Positions 1 to 5,816 of a stretch of DNA of 5,816 bases are shown here, piece after piece (position 1 is the stretch's first letter; each line of letters opens with the position of its first letter). Location of the stretch: positions 1-5,816 of the forward strand of contig CAZOWW010000211.1 in assembly GCA_964583765.1 (NCBI GenBank), read 5' to 3'. Origin of the DNA: CAZOWW01 sp964583765 (lineage in GTDB: Bacteria; Actinomycetota; Actinomycetes; Actinomycetales; Kineosporiaceae). Both the position numbers and the translations under genes were made by a program. The notes under the pieces were generated by a model. The model was not told the DNA's origin, ran no database searches, and worked only from the letters and a program-made list of their open reading frames with translations.

Positions 1-155
1 CCACCGACCCCTCCACCACGCCCGCACCAGCTCCCCCCACCGGCACCGAGAACACCCCCGCCGGCACCACCTCGCAGGAGACCCCGGGCCACGGCACCCC
101 ACACGACCCGAGCCACAGCACCACGGCCCACGACCTCGGCACCCCCGGCGGCACC
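1..155 (+). other. Thr/Pro/Gly-rich linker between the upstream KS and the KS-AT adaptor
   Basis: The 51 in-frame codons before the ATG at 156 encode a low-complexity segment with 14 Thr, 10 Pro, 7 Gly, 4 Ser and 4 His, no Lys or Arg, and a single Leu. GGCACC (Gly-Thr) recurs in frame at 42, 63, 93, 138 and 150. It leads directly into the adaptor, so it lies between the end of the KS domain and the adaptor and is probably a disordered tether. Its N-terminal limit is outside the window. The composition is seen directly; the flexible role is inferred. Confidence 0.75.
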
Positions 156-3100
156 ATGTCGCCCGTGCCCGGCGGCGGCCAGACGGTCCGGCCCCTGCCC
201 TGGCTGGTCTCCGGGCGCACCACCGACGCCCTGCGTGGCCAGGCCCGGCGACTGGCCGGCTTCCTCGAGGACCACCCGGCCCTGGCCCCGGTGGACGTGA
301 CCACCGCGCTCGCCACGACGCGCCGGGCCTTCGAGCACCGGGCCGTGGTCGTCGCGGACACCCGCGAGGAGGCGCTGGCGGGGCTGCGCGCCCTGGCCGA
401 CGGGCAGCCCACGGCGAATGTCGTCTGCGGCCCCCGCGCCGGCACCGGGAAGCTCGCCTACCTGTTCACCGGACAGGGCAGCCAGTACCCCGGCATGGGC
501 CGCCAGCTCCACGAGGCCCACCCGGTCTACGCGCAGGCGTTCGACGCGGTCTGCGCCGAGCTCGACCGGCACCTGCACGGATCCGTGACGCATCCGGTGG
601 CCGAGGTGGTCTTCGACGCGGAGCACGCGGAACTGCTGGACCGGACGGTCTTCACCCAGAGCGGCCTGTTCGCGGTCGAGGTCGCGCTCTTCCGGTTGCT
701 GGAGTCCTGGGGGATGCGTCCGGACGTCCTCGCCGGACATTCCATCGGTGAACTGGCCGCCGCCCATGTGGCCGGAGTGCTCTCCCTGCCGGACGCGGCG
801 GCGCTCGTGGCCGCCCGGGCCCGCCTGATGCAGGCACTGCCGCCCGGCGGCGCGATGATCGCGGTGCAGGCGAGGGAGGACGAGGTGCTCGCCGCGCTCC
901 ACGGAGCCGAGGGGCGCGTCGACGTGGCCGCCGTCAACGGCCCGACGTCGATCGTCCTGTCCGGCGACGAGGAACCGACGCTGCGCGTCGCGGCGACCTT
1001 CGCGGAGCGGGGACGCCGGACCAAGCGGCTGCGGGTCAGCCACGCCTTCCACTCCCCCCGCATGGAGGGCATGCTCGCCGAGTTCACCCTGGTCGCCGCC
1101 GGTCTGGACTACGCCCCGCCCACGATCCCGGTGATCTCCAACCTGACCGGGCTCCCGGCCACGGCACGCGAGCTCGGAGATCCCGGCTACTGGGCACGGC
1201 ACGTGCGTCACGCCGTCCGCTTCCACGACGCCGTCCGCCAGGCACAGAACCTCGGCGTGACCACCTACCTCGAACTCGGCCCGGGCGGCGTGCTCACCGC
1301 CCTCGCGCAGGAGTGCCTGAGCGACAGCGACGCGGGCAGCACGCCGACCCTCGCGCCGGCACTGCGCCGTGCCCAACCCGAACCGGCCACGCTGCTCGCC
1401 GCGGTGAGCCAGGCACACGTCCGTGGCGTCCGGGTGGACTGGGCGGCCGTCGTCGGAGCGGACAGCACGCCCGCGACCGTCCCGTTGCCGACCTACGCCT
1501 TCCAGCACCAGCGTCTCTGGCTGACCCCCTCCCGGTCCGGCACCGTCGCGGCCGCCGGGCTCGACCCCACCGCGCACCCCTTCCTGGCCGCCGCGATTCC
1601 CCTGGCCGGCGGGGACGGGATGCTCCTGGCCGGTCGACTCTCCCTGGCCACGCACCCGTGGCTCGCCGACCACACGGTCGCGGGCACCGCCCTGCTCCCC
1701 GGCACCGCCTTCGTGGAGCTCGCCCTGCACGCGGCCCAGCTGTCCGGCTGCGACGGGATCGCCGAACTGACCATCCAGGCACCGCTCGCCCTGCCCGTGC
1801 AGGGGAGCGTGCAGGTCCAGGTACGCGTGGAGGCGGAGGAAGGCGGCCGGCGGCCGATCAGTGTCCACGCCCGCCCCAACGAACCGCACGACGCCGGCGG
1901 GCCCCGGACCGGTGCGCCCACCGGCAACGGCTGGACCCGCCATGCGAGCGGATTCCTCACCGGCACGGATCCGACCGGATCGGGCCAGGGACCGGACGCC
2001 GCCGGGCCGGTGGACCAGGAACTGGCCGGGGTCTGGCCACCCCCCGGCGCGGAGTCGCTGGACACGGCTGATCTCTACGAGCGGTTGGCGGCCCGGGGCT
2101 ACGGGTACGGGCCGTCCTTCCAGGGGCTGCGCGCCGCCTGGCGACGCGGCGAGGACCTGTTCGCCGAGGTGAGCCTGCCTGCGGAGCCGCAGTCGGCGAG
2201 TGCCGACGTCTTCGCGATCCATCCCGCCCTGCTCGACGCCGCCCTCCACGCGGTGGTCGGCCTCCTCCCGGCGGCAGGCGCTGCCGACGACGGGATCCGC
2301 CTGCCCTTCGTCTTCGCCGGGGTCTCGCTGTCCGCGGTGGGCGCGCAGGCGCTGCGGGTGCATGTCCGGCCGGCCGGCGAGGACCAGGTCGGCCTGTGGG
2401 TGGCCGACGCCGAAGGCGGCCCGGTCGCGGCGATCGAGAACCTGCTCCTGCGGGCCGCCCGGACCGACCGGCTCGACGCGTCCCAGCGGGTGGCCGCCGA
2501 ATCGTTGTTCGAGCTGACCTGGCCTGTCGTGACCCCCGCGGAGCAGGTGGCGACCCCCGCGGAGCCCGTCGTGGCCTCCGCGAGCGACCCCTCGGCCGGC
2601 CCGCGCTGGGCCGTGCTCGGACCCCGGACGACCGATCAGGTGGAAGCCGCGCTCGCGGCCGCAGGGGCCCGTGCCGAGGCTCATCCGGATCCGGCCTCGC
2701 TGGGCCGGGCGCTCGCCGCCGGCGGCCGGGCCCCCGAGGTGGTCGTGTGGCCGCTACCCCACCCCCTGAACGGGACATCCTCCGGGGAGAACGCCCGGGA
2801 CGCCGCCGACCGCGTGGAGTCGGTGATCCGCGACACCCTGGCCGTGGTCCAGGCCTGGTTGACGGACGACCGTCACGCCTCCTCCCGCCTGGTCGTCCTC
2901 ACCCGGCAGGCGATCGCGACCCGGCCCGGGGAGGACGTCACCGACCTGGCCGGCGCAGGGGTCTGGGGACTGGTCCGCGTCGCCCAGTCCGAGCACCCCG
3001 GCCGCCTCGTCCTCGTGGACGCCGATTCCCCCGACGCCCTGTCGCTGCTCCCGGCGGCCCTCGCCACCGGCGAGGACCAGCTCGCGCTGCGTGCCGGTCA

Positions 3101-5666
3101 CCTCCACGTGCCGCGGCTCGCCCGGTGCCGGGTCCCGCGCGAGGGCAGGGCCGAGCACGGATGGATCCGTCCCCCGGACGGCGGCGCGTGGCGGCTGGAC
3201 GTGACCGGGCCCGGTTCCCTGGACAACCTCACCCTGCTCCCGAACCCGGAGGCCGAGCGACCGCTGGCCGAGGGCGAGGTCCGCCTCGCGGTGCGGGCGG
3301 CAGGGGTGAACTTCCGCGACGTCCTCATCGCGCTCGGCATGTACCCGGGGAACGCCCGGATCGGCGCCGAGGGTGCGGGCGTGGTCCTGGCCGCCGCCCC
3401 GGACGTGGACCTCGCGCCCGGGGACCGGCTGATGGGCCTGCTGCCGGGCACCCTCGGCTCCTCGGCGGTGGTCGACCATCGCCTGCTCACCGCCGTCCCC
3501 GACGGGTGGTCCTTCGCCCAGGCGGCGACCGTGCCGGTGGCCTTCCTCACCGCCTACCACGCGCTCGCAGGCCTCGCCCGGCTGCAGCCCGGGGAGTCGG
3601 TGCTCGTCCATGCCGCGACCGGCGGGGTGGGCATGGCGGCCGTCCAGCTCGCGCAGCAGTGGGGGGTCGAGGTGTTCGCCACGGCGAGCCCCGCGAAGTG
3701 GGAGGTCCTGCGCGCGCAGGGCGTCGACGACGCACACATCGCCTCCTCGCGCACCCTCGACTTCGAGACGAAGTTCCGGGCGGCCGGCGGCGTGGACGTG
3801 GTGCTCAACGCCCTGGCGCACGAGTTCACCGATGCCTCGCTGCGGCTGCTGCGACCGGGCGGACGCTTCGTCGAGATGGGCAAGACCGACGTCCGGGACC
3901 CCGGGGAGGTGGCGGCCCGTCACGGCGGCGCCGAGTACCACACCTTCGATCTGCTCGGCGACGTCCCGCCGGACCGGATCGCCCAGATGCTCGGCGAGCT
4001 CATGGCCCTGTTCGGCAAGGGAGCGATCACGCCGCTGCCGGTCAGTGCCTGGGACGTGCGTCAGGCACCCCTCGCCCTGCGCCACCTCAGCCAGGCCCGG
4101 CACACCGGCAAGCTCGCCCTCACCGTCCCCACCCCCCTCGACCCGGACGGCACCGCCCTGGTCACCGGCGGCACGGGCACGCTGGGCAGGCTCGCCGCCC
4201 GCCGGCTGGTCACCCACCACGGCGTCCGTCACCTCGTCCTGACCAGCCGGCGCGGCGCCGGCGCACCCGGGGCCGCGGACCTCGTCGCCGAGCTCACCGC
4301 GCTGGGGGCCCAGGTGGACGTCGCCGCCTGCGACACCGCCGACCGGGAGGCCCTGACGAGCCTGCTCGCCGGCATCCCCCGCGCGCACCCGCTCACCGCG
4401 GTCGTGCACACCGCCGGTGTCCTGGACGACGCCACGGTCACCGCGTTGACCCCGGAGAACGTCCGCACCGTGCTGGCGCCGAAGGCCGGCGGGGGGTGGC
4501 TCCTGCACGAGCTCACCCGGGACCTGGACCTGGCCGCGTTCGTCCTCTACTCCTCGGTCGCCGGGCTCATCGGCAACTCCGGCCAGGCCAACTACGCCGC
4601 GGCGAACACGTTCCTCGACGGTCTGGCCCAGCACCGCCGCGCGCACGGGCTGGCCGGGACCGCCCTGGCCTGGGGGTACTGGGCGCAGGCCAGCGACCTG
4701 ACCGGTCACCTCCAGGACGCCGACGTGGCCCGGATGGGCCGGACCGGTCTGGTTCCCCTGGCCACCCGGACCGCGCTCGCGCTCCTCGACACCGCGCTGG
4801 ACGTGCCGCACGCGACGCTCGTCCCGGCCCGGCTGGATCCCGCGCGCCTGCGCGGGCAGACCCGGGACGCCGTCCCGCCGGTGCTGCGGGGCCTCGTCCG
4901 CACACCCGCCCGACAGGTCGCCGCCTCCGCCGCCGCCGCGGAGACCCGCTCCCTCGCCGAGCGACTGGCCGGCCGGTCCGAGAGCGAGCAGAACCGGCTG
5001 GTCCTGGAGTTGATCCGGACGACCGCGGCCACCGTCCTCGGCCTCACCGACCCGGAGGCCGTCGAGACCGACAGCGGGTTCCTCGCCTCCGGGTTCGACT
5101 CCCTCACGGTGGTGGAGTTCCGCAACCGGCTCAACGCCGCGACCGGACTTCGGCTGCCGGCGACGCTGCTCATCAACTACCCGAGCCCGGCGACGTTGAC
5201 GCCGTACCTGCGCCAGCAACTCGCCCCGCCCCCGGCTCCCCCGGACGCGTCCGGCACCGGTGGCCCGGCCTCCACGGCGGTCCCGCCCGCCGGGTCGGTC
5301 GCACAGGGTTCGTCGGGTGCGCAGAGTTCGTCGGGTGCACAGGGTCCGTCGGGAGCGCTGGGCACGGCATCGGCGGAGGGCCGGGCCGAGACCCTGCTCG
5401 CCGAGATCGGCCGGCTGCGGGCCGCCCTGCCCGAGCGGGTCGCCGCCCTGGAGCACGCCGCGGTCGCCGCCGGGATCCAGGACCTGATGCGTGCCTGGGA
5501 CGACGTCCACCGGCACGCGCCCTTCACCACCCCGTCCGCCGGCCCTGCGCTCCAGGACTTCAGCCAGGCCAGCGATGCGGAGCTCTTCGCCGCGCTCGAC
5601 CAGGAACTCGGTGTTCCCGGTCGGACGAACCAGTCCGAGGCCCCCAGGGGGAACGACATCCCATGA
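1..5666 (+). CDS. Modular type I polyketide synthase, 5'-partial: (KS)-AT-DH-ER-KR-ACP-docking
   Basis: This is the C-terminal part of a modular polyketide synthase that extends an ACP-bound acyl chain by one malonyl unit and fully reduces the new beta-carbon. The first complete codon in frame is at base 3 and no stop occurs before TGA at 5664-5666, so the gene starts upstream. The ATG at 156 falls in a linker just before the KS-AT adaptor, has no convincing ribosome site and should not be taken as the start. Domains by residue (ATG at 156 = 1): adaptor 8-98, AT 99-388, DH 474-770, structural KR half 784-1010, ER 1016-1325, catalytic KR 1328-1567, ACP 1610-1689, docking 1740-1819, end 1836. 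Active-site residues are intact throughout. The matching KS must be encoded upstream. By eye I saw no TTA codon, so no sign of bldA control. The domain order is very secure; the product is unknown. Confidence 0.97.
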   Translation, partial: TDPSTTPAPAPPTGTENTPAGTTSQETPGHGTPHDPSHSTTAHDLGTPGGTMSPVPGGGQTVRPLPWLVSGRTTDALRGQARRLAGFLEDHPALAPVDVTTALATTRRAFEHRAVVVADTREEALAGLRALADGQPTANVVCGPRAGTGKLAYLFTGQGSQYPGMGRQLHEAHPVYAQAFDAVCAELDRHLHGSVTHPVAEVVFDAEHAELLDRTVFTQSGLFAVEVALFRLLESWGMRPDVLAGHSIGELAAAHVAGVLSLPDAAALVAARARLMQALPPGGAMIAVQAREDEVLAALHGAEGRVDVAAVNGPTSIVLSGDEEPTLRVAATFAERGRRTKRLRVSHAFHSPRMEGMLAEFTLVAAGLDYAPPTIPVISNLTGLPATARELGDPGYWARHVRHAVRFHDAVRQAQNLGVTTYLELGPGGVLTALAQECLSDSDAGSTPTLAPALRRAQPEPATLLAAVSQAHVRGVRVDWAAVVGADSTPATVPLPTYAFQHQRLWLTPSRSGTVAAAGLDPTAHPFLAAAIPLAGGDGMLLAGRLSLATHPWLADHTVAGTALLPGTAFVELALHAAQLSGCDGIAELTIQAPLALPVQGSVQVQVRVEAEEGGRRPISVHARPNEPHDAGGPRTGAPTGNGWTRHASGFLTGTDPTGSGQGPDAAGPVDQELAGVWPPPGAESLDTADLYERLAARGYGYGPSFQGLRAAWRRGEDLFAEVSLPAEPQSASADVFAIHPALLDAALHAVVGLLPAAGAADDGIRLPFVFAGVSLSAVGAQALRVHVRPAGEDQVGLWVADAEGGPVAAIENLLLRAARTDRLDASQRVAAESLFELTWPVVTPAEQVATPAEPVVASASDPSAGPRWAVLGPRTTDQVEAALAAAGARAEAHPDPASLGRALAAGGRAPEVVVWPLPHPLNGTSSGENARDAADRVESVIRDTLAVVQAWLTDDRHASSRLVVLTRQAIATRPGEDVTDLAGAGVWGLVRVAQSEHPGRLVLVDADSPDALSLLPAALATGEDQLALRAGHLHVPRLARCRVPREGRAEHGWIRPPDGGAWRLDVTGPGSLDNLTLLPNPEAERPLAEGEVRLAVRAAGVNFRDVLIALGMYPGNARIGAEGAGVVLAAAPDVDLAPGDRLMGLLPGTLGSSAVVDHRLLTAVPDGWSFAQAATVPVAFLTAYHALAGLARLQPGESVLVHAATGGVGMAAVQLAQQWGVEVFATASPAKWEVLRAQGVDDAHIASSRTLDFETKFRAAGGVDVVLNALAHEFTDASLRLLRPGGRFVEMGKTDVRDPGEVAARHGGAEYHTFDLLGDVPPDRIAQMLGELMALFGKGAITPLPVSAWDVRQAPLALRHLSQARHTGKLALTVPTPLDPDGTALVTGGTGTLGRLAARRLVTHHGVRHLVLTSRRGAGAPGAADLVAELTALGAQVDVAACDTADREALTSLLAGIPRAHPLTAVVHTAGVLDDATVTALTPENVRTVLAPKAGGGWLLHELTRDLDLAAFVLYSSVAGLIGNSGQANYAAANTFLDGLAQHRRAHGLAGTALAWGYWAQASDLTGHLQDADVARMGRTGLVPLATRTALALLDTALDVPHATLVPARLDPARLRGQTRDAVPPVLRGLVRTPARQVAASAAAAETRSLAERLAGRSESEQNRLVLELIRTTAATVLGLTDPEAVETDSGFLASGFDSLTVVEFRNRLNAATGLRLPATLLINYPSPATLTPYLRQQLAPPPAPPDASGTGGPASTAVPPAGSVAQGSSGAQSSSGAQGPSGALGTASAEGRAETLLAEIGRLRAALPERVAALEHAAVAAGIQDLMRAWDDVHRHAPFTTPSAGPALQDFSQASDAELFAALDQELGVPGRTNQSEAPRGNDIP
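177..449 (+). other. KS-AT adaptor (linker) domain
   Basis: Residues 8-98 match the structured adaptor that rigidly connects KS and AT in modular PKSs. The opening PLPWLVSGRTTDALRGQA is the family's usual 'P-W-x-LSA-T-x-ALR-QA' segment. It is followed by the 'DVTTALATTRRAFEHRAVV' element, the usual 'DVAxTLATTRxxFxHRAVV'. Its presence shows that a KS precedes it and that the gene does not begin at base 156. Confidence 0.88.
450..1319 (+). other. Acyltransferase (AT) domain, malonyl-CoA type
   Basis: This domain loads the extender unit onto the ACP. Visible motifs are GQGSQ (106-110), the nucleophile elbow GHSIGE with catalytic Ser196 (bases 741-743), Arg221 25 residues later (the expected carboxylate-binding arginine), and HAFHS (296-300) with catalytic His299 103 residues after the serine, the spacing seen in characterised AT domains. 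HAFH, rather than YASH, together with the FTQSGLFAVEVALFRLL segment (166-182), is the established signature for malonyl-CoA over methylmalonyl-CoA. A post-AT linker follows, ending in the conserved PLPTYAFQHQRLWL (444-457). Malonyl specificity is a prediction from these motifs and is usually reliable. Confidence 0.93.
1575..2465 (+). other. Dehydratase (DH) domain, double hot-dog, predicted active
   Basis: This domain removes water from the beta-hydroxyacyl-ACP to give the alpha,beta-alkene. Residues 474-770 contain the first hot-dog motif HxxxGxxxxP as HTVAGTALLP, with catalytic His506 (bases 1671-1673), Gly510 and Pro515. The second hot-dog holds YGPSFQG (651-657) and HPALLDAALH with catalytic Asp694 (bases 2235-2237) and His698. 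The segment joining the two folds (about 573-625) is Gly/Pro-rich. No active-site residue is missing, so dehydration is expected. A trans alkene is the usual outcome with a B-type KR, though the ER would then remove it. Confidence 0.93.
2505..3185 (+). other. Structural (non-catalytic) subdomain of the ketoreductase
   Basis: Residues 784-1010 begin with the typical LFELTWP strand and contain a degenerate Rossmann-like fold, including RLVVLTRQAI and the conserved GAGVWGLVRVAQSEHPGR (933-950), which is usual for the N-terminal KR half in reducing modules. It lacks a glycine-rich NADPH motif and catalytic residues. It stabilises the catalytic KR, and the ER lies between the two halves, as in other fully reducing modules. 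Confidence 0.88.
2529..2570 (+). repeat. Two imperfect 21-bp tandem units in the DH to structural-KR region
   Basis: In-frame heptapeptides VTPAEQV (792-798) and ATPAEPV (799-805) are encoded by adjacent 21-bp units. They share the 14-base identical core GACCCCCGCGGAGC at 2531-2544 and 2552-2565. They sit right after the LFELTWP strand, where a surface loop tolerates length change. It looks like a small recent duplication that keeps the frame. Confidence 0.8.
3201..4130 (+). other. Enoylreductase (ER) domain, NADPH-dependent, predicted active
   Basis: This medium-chain reductase fold saturates the alpha,beta-alkene made by DH. Residues 1016-1325 show GVNFRDVLIALGMYPG (1050-1065), GAEGAG (1070-1075) and the NADPH-binding HAATGGVGMAAVQLA (1152-1166), which has the full GGVG core. 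The ASPAKWEVLRAQGV and HIASSRTLDF blocks and GGRFVEMGK follow, as usual. Tyr1063 in LGMYPG is probably the position where Tyr has been linked to 2S methyl products, but my placement of it is from memory. With a malonyl extender there is no methyl stereocentre to observe in any case. Confidence 0.94.
4137..4856 (+). other. Ketoreductase (KR) catalytic domain, B-type
   Basis: This SDR-fold domain reduces the beta-keto group with NADPH. It has the glycine-rich VTGGTGTLG (1336-1344) and the tetrad Lys1443, Ser1467, Tyr1480 and Asn1484; the Lys-Ser (24) and Ser-Tyr (13) spacings match characterised KRs. LDD at 1423-1425, in TAGVLDDA, together with Ile1472 where A-type enzymes carry Trp, marks it as B-type, the kind normally paired with an active DH. 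The catalytic Lys lies in APKAGGGW, where PKVDGAW is commoner, a mild departure that does not touch the tetrad. Activity is strongly expected. Confidence 0.94.
4983..5222 (+). other. Acyl carrier protein (ACP) domain
   Basis: This domain carries the growing chain on a phosphopantetheine arm attached to Ser1649 (bases 5100-5102) in the motif SGFDSLTVVEFRNRL (1645-1659). Helix 1 (LVLELIRTTAATVLG) precedes it, and the usual ATGLRLPATLLINYPSPATL segment follows. There is a single ACP and no thioesterase after it, so this protein passes its chain to another protein rather than releasing it. Confidence 0.96.
5301..5354 (+). repeat. Three 18-bp in-frame tandem units encoding AQ(G/S)(S/P)SG
   Basis: Units lie at 5301-5318, 5319-5336 and 5337-5354 and encode AQGSSG, AQSSSG and AQGPSG (residues 1716-1733). 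A degraded partial unit (GCGCTGGGCACG) follows. Between units only a few bases differ. The tract is in the linker between ACP and the C-terminal docking domain and probably acts as a flexible, length-variable tether. The high sequence identity suggests expansion by slippage or unequal exchange. Confidence 0.9.
5373..5612 (+). other. C-terminal docking domain (class 1 type)
   Basis: This helical tail recruits the next PKS protein. Two predicted amphipathic helices (AETLLAEIGRLRAALPERV, 1744-1762, and about 1763-1787) would form the dimerising four-helix bundle. After a short linker, DFSQASDAELFAALDQELG (1801-1819) matches the classic docking helix of this class ('..ASDDELFxxxDxELG'). Its exposed acidic residues (Asp1801, Asp1807, Glu1809, Asp1815, Glu1817) fit an electrostatic contact with the basic N-terminal helix encoded just downstream. 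Class assignment is from motif resemblance to the macrolide PKS family. Confidence 0.9.
5646..5651 (+). promoter_or_regulatory. Possible ribosome binding site for the downstream PKS gene
   Basis: AGGGGG lies 11 bases before the ATG at 5663, inside the last codons of the upstream gene. The spacing is slightly long but acceptable for a Shine-Dalgarno site. With the ATGA overlap, re-initiation by ribosomes finishing the upstream gene is also likely. Confidence 0.55.
5663..5666 (+). promoter_or_regulatory. ATGA start/stop overlap (translational coupling)
   Basis: The TGA ending the first PKS (5664-5666) overlaps the ATG starting the second (5663-5665) by the four bases ATGA. This arrangement in an operon usually couples translation and keeps two interacting subunits in balanced amounts. 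There is no room for a promoter or terminator between the genes, so they are presumably co-transcribed. Confidence 0.9.
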
Positions 5667-5758
5667 CGAACGAAGATCTGCTCCGGGACTACCTCCGGCG
5701 GGCGACCGCGGACCTGCGCGCCACGAAGCAGCGACTGACCGAGGTCGAGGCGGCGAGC
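5663..5758 (+). other. N-terminal docking coiled coil of the second PKS
   Basis: Residues 1-32 form one long amphipathic helix with Leu6, Leu7, Leu11, Leu18, Leu25 and Val28 on its hydrophobic positions, and basic residues Arg8, Arg12, Arg13, Arg19, Lys22 and Arg24. It directly precedes the KS start REPIAVIG. It is the expected partner for the acidic docking helix at 5556-5612 of the upstream gene. Confidence 0.9.
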
Positions 5759-5816
5759 CGGGAGCCCATTGCGGTGATCGGGTTGGGCTGCCGGTATCCC
5801 GGTGGCGCCGACACCC
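5663..5816 (+). CDS. Modular type I polyketide synthase, N-terminus only (docking coiled coil and start of KS), 3'-partial
   Basis: ATG at 5663 opens a frame running off the window's end: 51 complete codons are visible. Residues 1-32 (MTNEDLLRDYLRRATADLRA, then TKQRLTEVEAAS) form the parallel coiled-coil docking helix typical of PKS subunits that receive a chain from another subunit. Residues 33-51 (REPIAVIGLGCRYPGGADT) are the conserved beginning of a condensing KS domain. The protein should accept the chain from the ACP encoded just upstream and continue elongation. The start is set by the match to the family's usual 'MTNEDKLRDYLKR' beginning, the ATGA overlap with the upstream stop, and AGGGGG upstream. 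Its modules, length and product lie beyond the window. Confidence 0.96.
   Translation, partial: MTNEDLLRDYLRRATADLRATKQRLTEVEAASREPIAVIGLGCRYPGGADT

Noticed and set aside
1313..2071. A 252-codon open frame on the plus strand in another phase
   Set aside because: The translation is rich in Arg, Pro and Gly and is a frame-shifted shadow of the AT-DH coding sequence. The main frame continues uninterrupted through it with intact DH motifs.
1957..2778. A 273-codon minus-strand frame very rich in Arg and Pro
   Set aside because: It is a compositional shadow of the DH region with no domain-like pattern and no plausible start context.
4022..4140. Possible frameshift or domain break between ER and KR
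   Set aside because: The junction reads through cleanly as HTGKLALTVP followed by the KR glycine-rich strand, the usual ER-KR transition.
2754..5516. A 920-codon open frame on the minus strand
   Set aside because: It lies entirely antisense to ER, KR and ACP coding sequence. Its translation is Gly/Arg/Gln/Val-rich with no recognisable domain, and such long antisense frames are expected in DNA of this GC content.
5612..5662. Possible promoter or terminator between the two PKS genes
   Set aside because: The genes overlap by four bases and I see no hairpin followed by a T-run. The bases before the overlap are coding sequence.

Overview
The window lies inside a modular type I polyketide synthase (PKS) locus, all on the + strand. 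The very high GC content, the strong G/C bias at third codon positions, and the class of PKS point to an actinomycete, probably Streptomyces or a relative. I cannot name the cluster or its product from this sequence.

Layout: (1) Bases 1-5666 are the 3' part of one large PKS gene. The reading frame is open from base 3, so the ATG at 156 is internal and the ketosynthase (KS) of this module lies upstream of the window. In order, the window holds a Thr/Pro/Gly-rich linker, the KS-AT adaptor, a malonyl-type acyltransferase (AT), a dehydratase (DH), the non-catalytic structural half of the ketoreductase, an NADPH enoylreductase (ER), the catalytic ketoreductase (KR, B-type), an acyl carrier protein (ACP), a Gly/Ser/Ala/Gln repeat linker and a C-terminal docking domain. 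(2) From base 5663 a second PKS gene begins, overlapping the first by four bases (ATGA). Only its N-terminal coiled-coil docking helix and the first residues of its KS are present.

How it works together: every catalytic residue I could check in AT, DH, ER, KR and ACP is present, so this looks like a complete, fully reducing module. It should select malonyl-CoA, reduce the beta-keto group to hydroxyl, dehydrate it and reduce the alkene, leaving a saturated, unbranched two-carbon unit. The chain would then pass from this ACP to the KS of the next protein through the paired docking elements on either side of the ATGA junction.

Residue numbers for the first protein count the ATG at base 156 as residue 1, for convenience only (base = 153 + 3 x residue number). 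There is no intergenic stretch, RNA gene, mobile element or CRISPR array. The less ordinary parts are the linkers: a Thr/Pro-rich tract before the adaptor, a 21-bp duplicated unit after DH, and three 18-bp tandem units after ACP. I did not find evidence of a new type of biological system.
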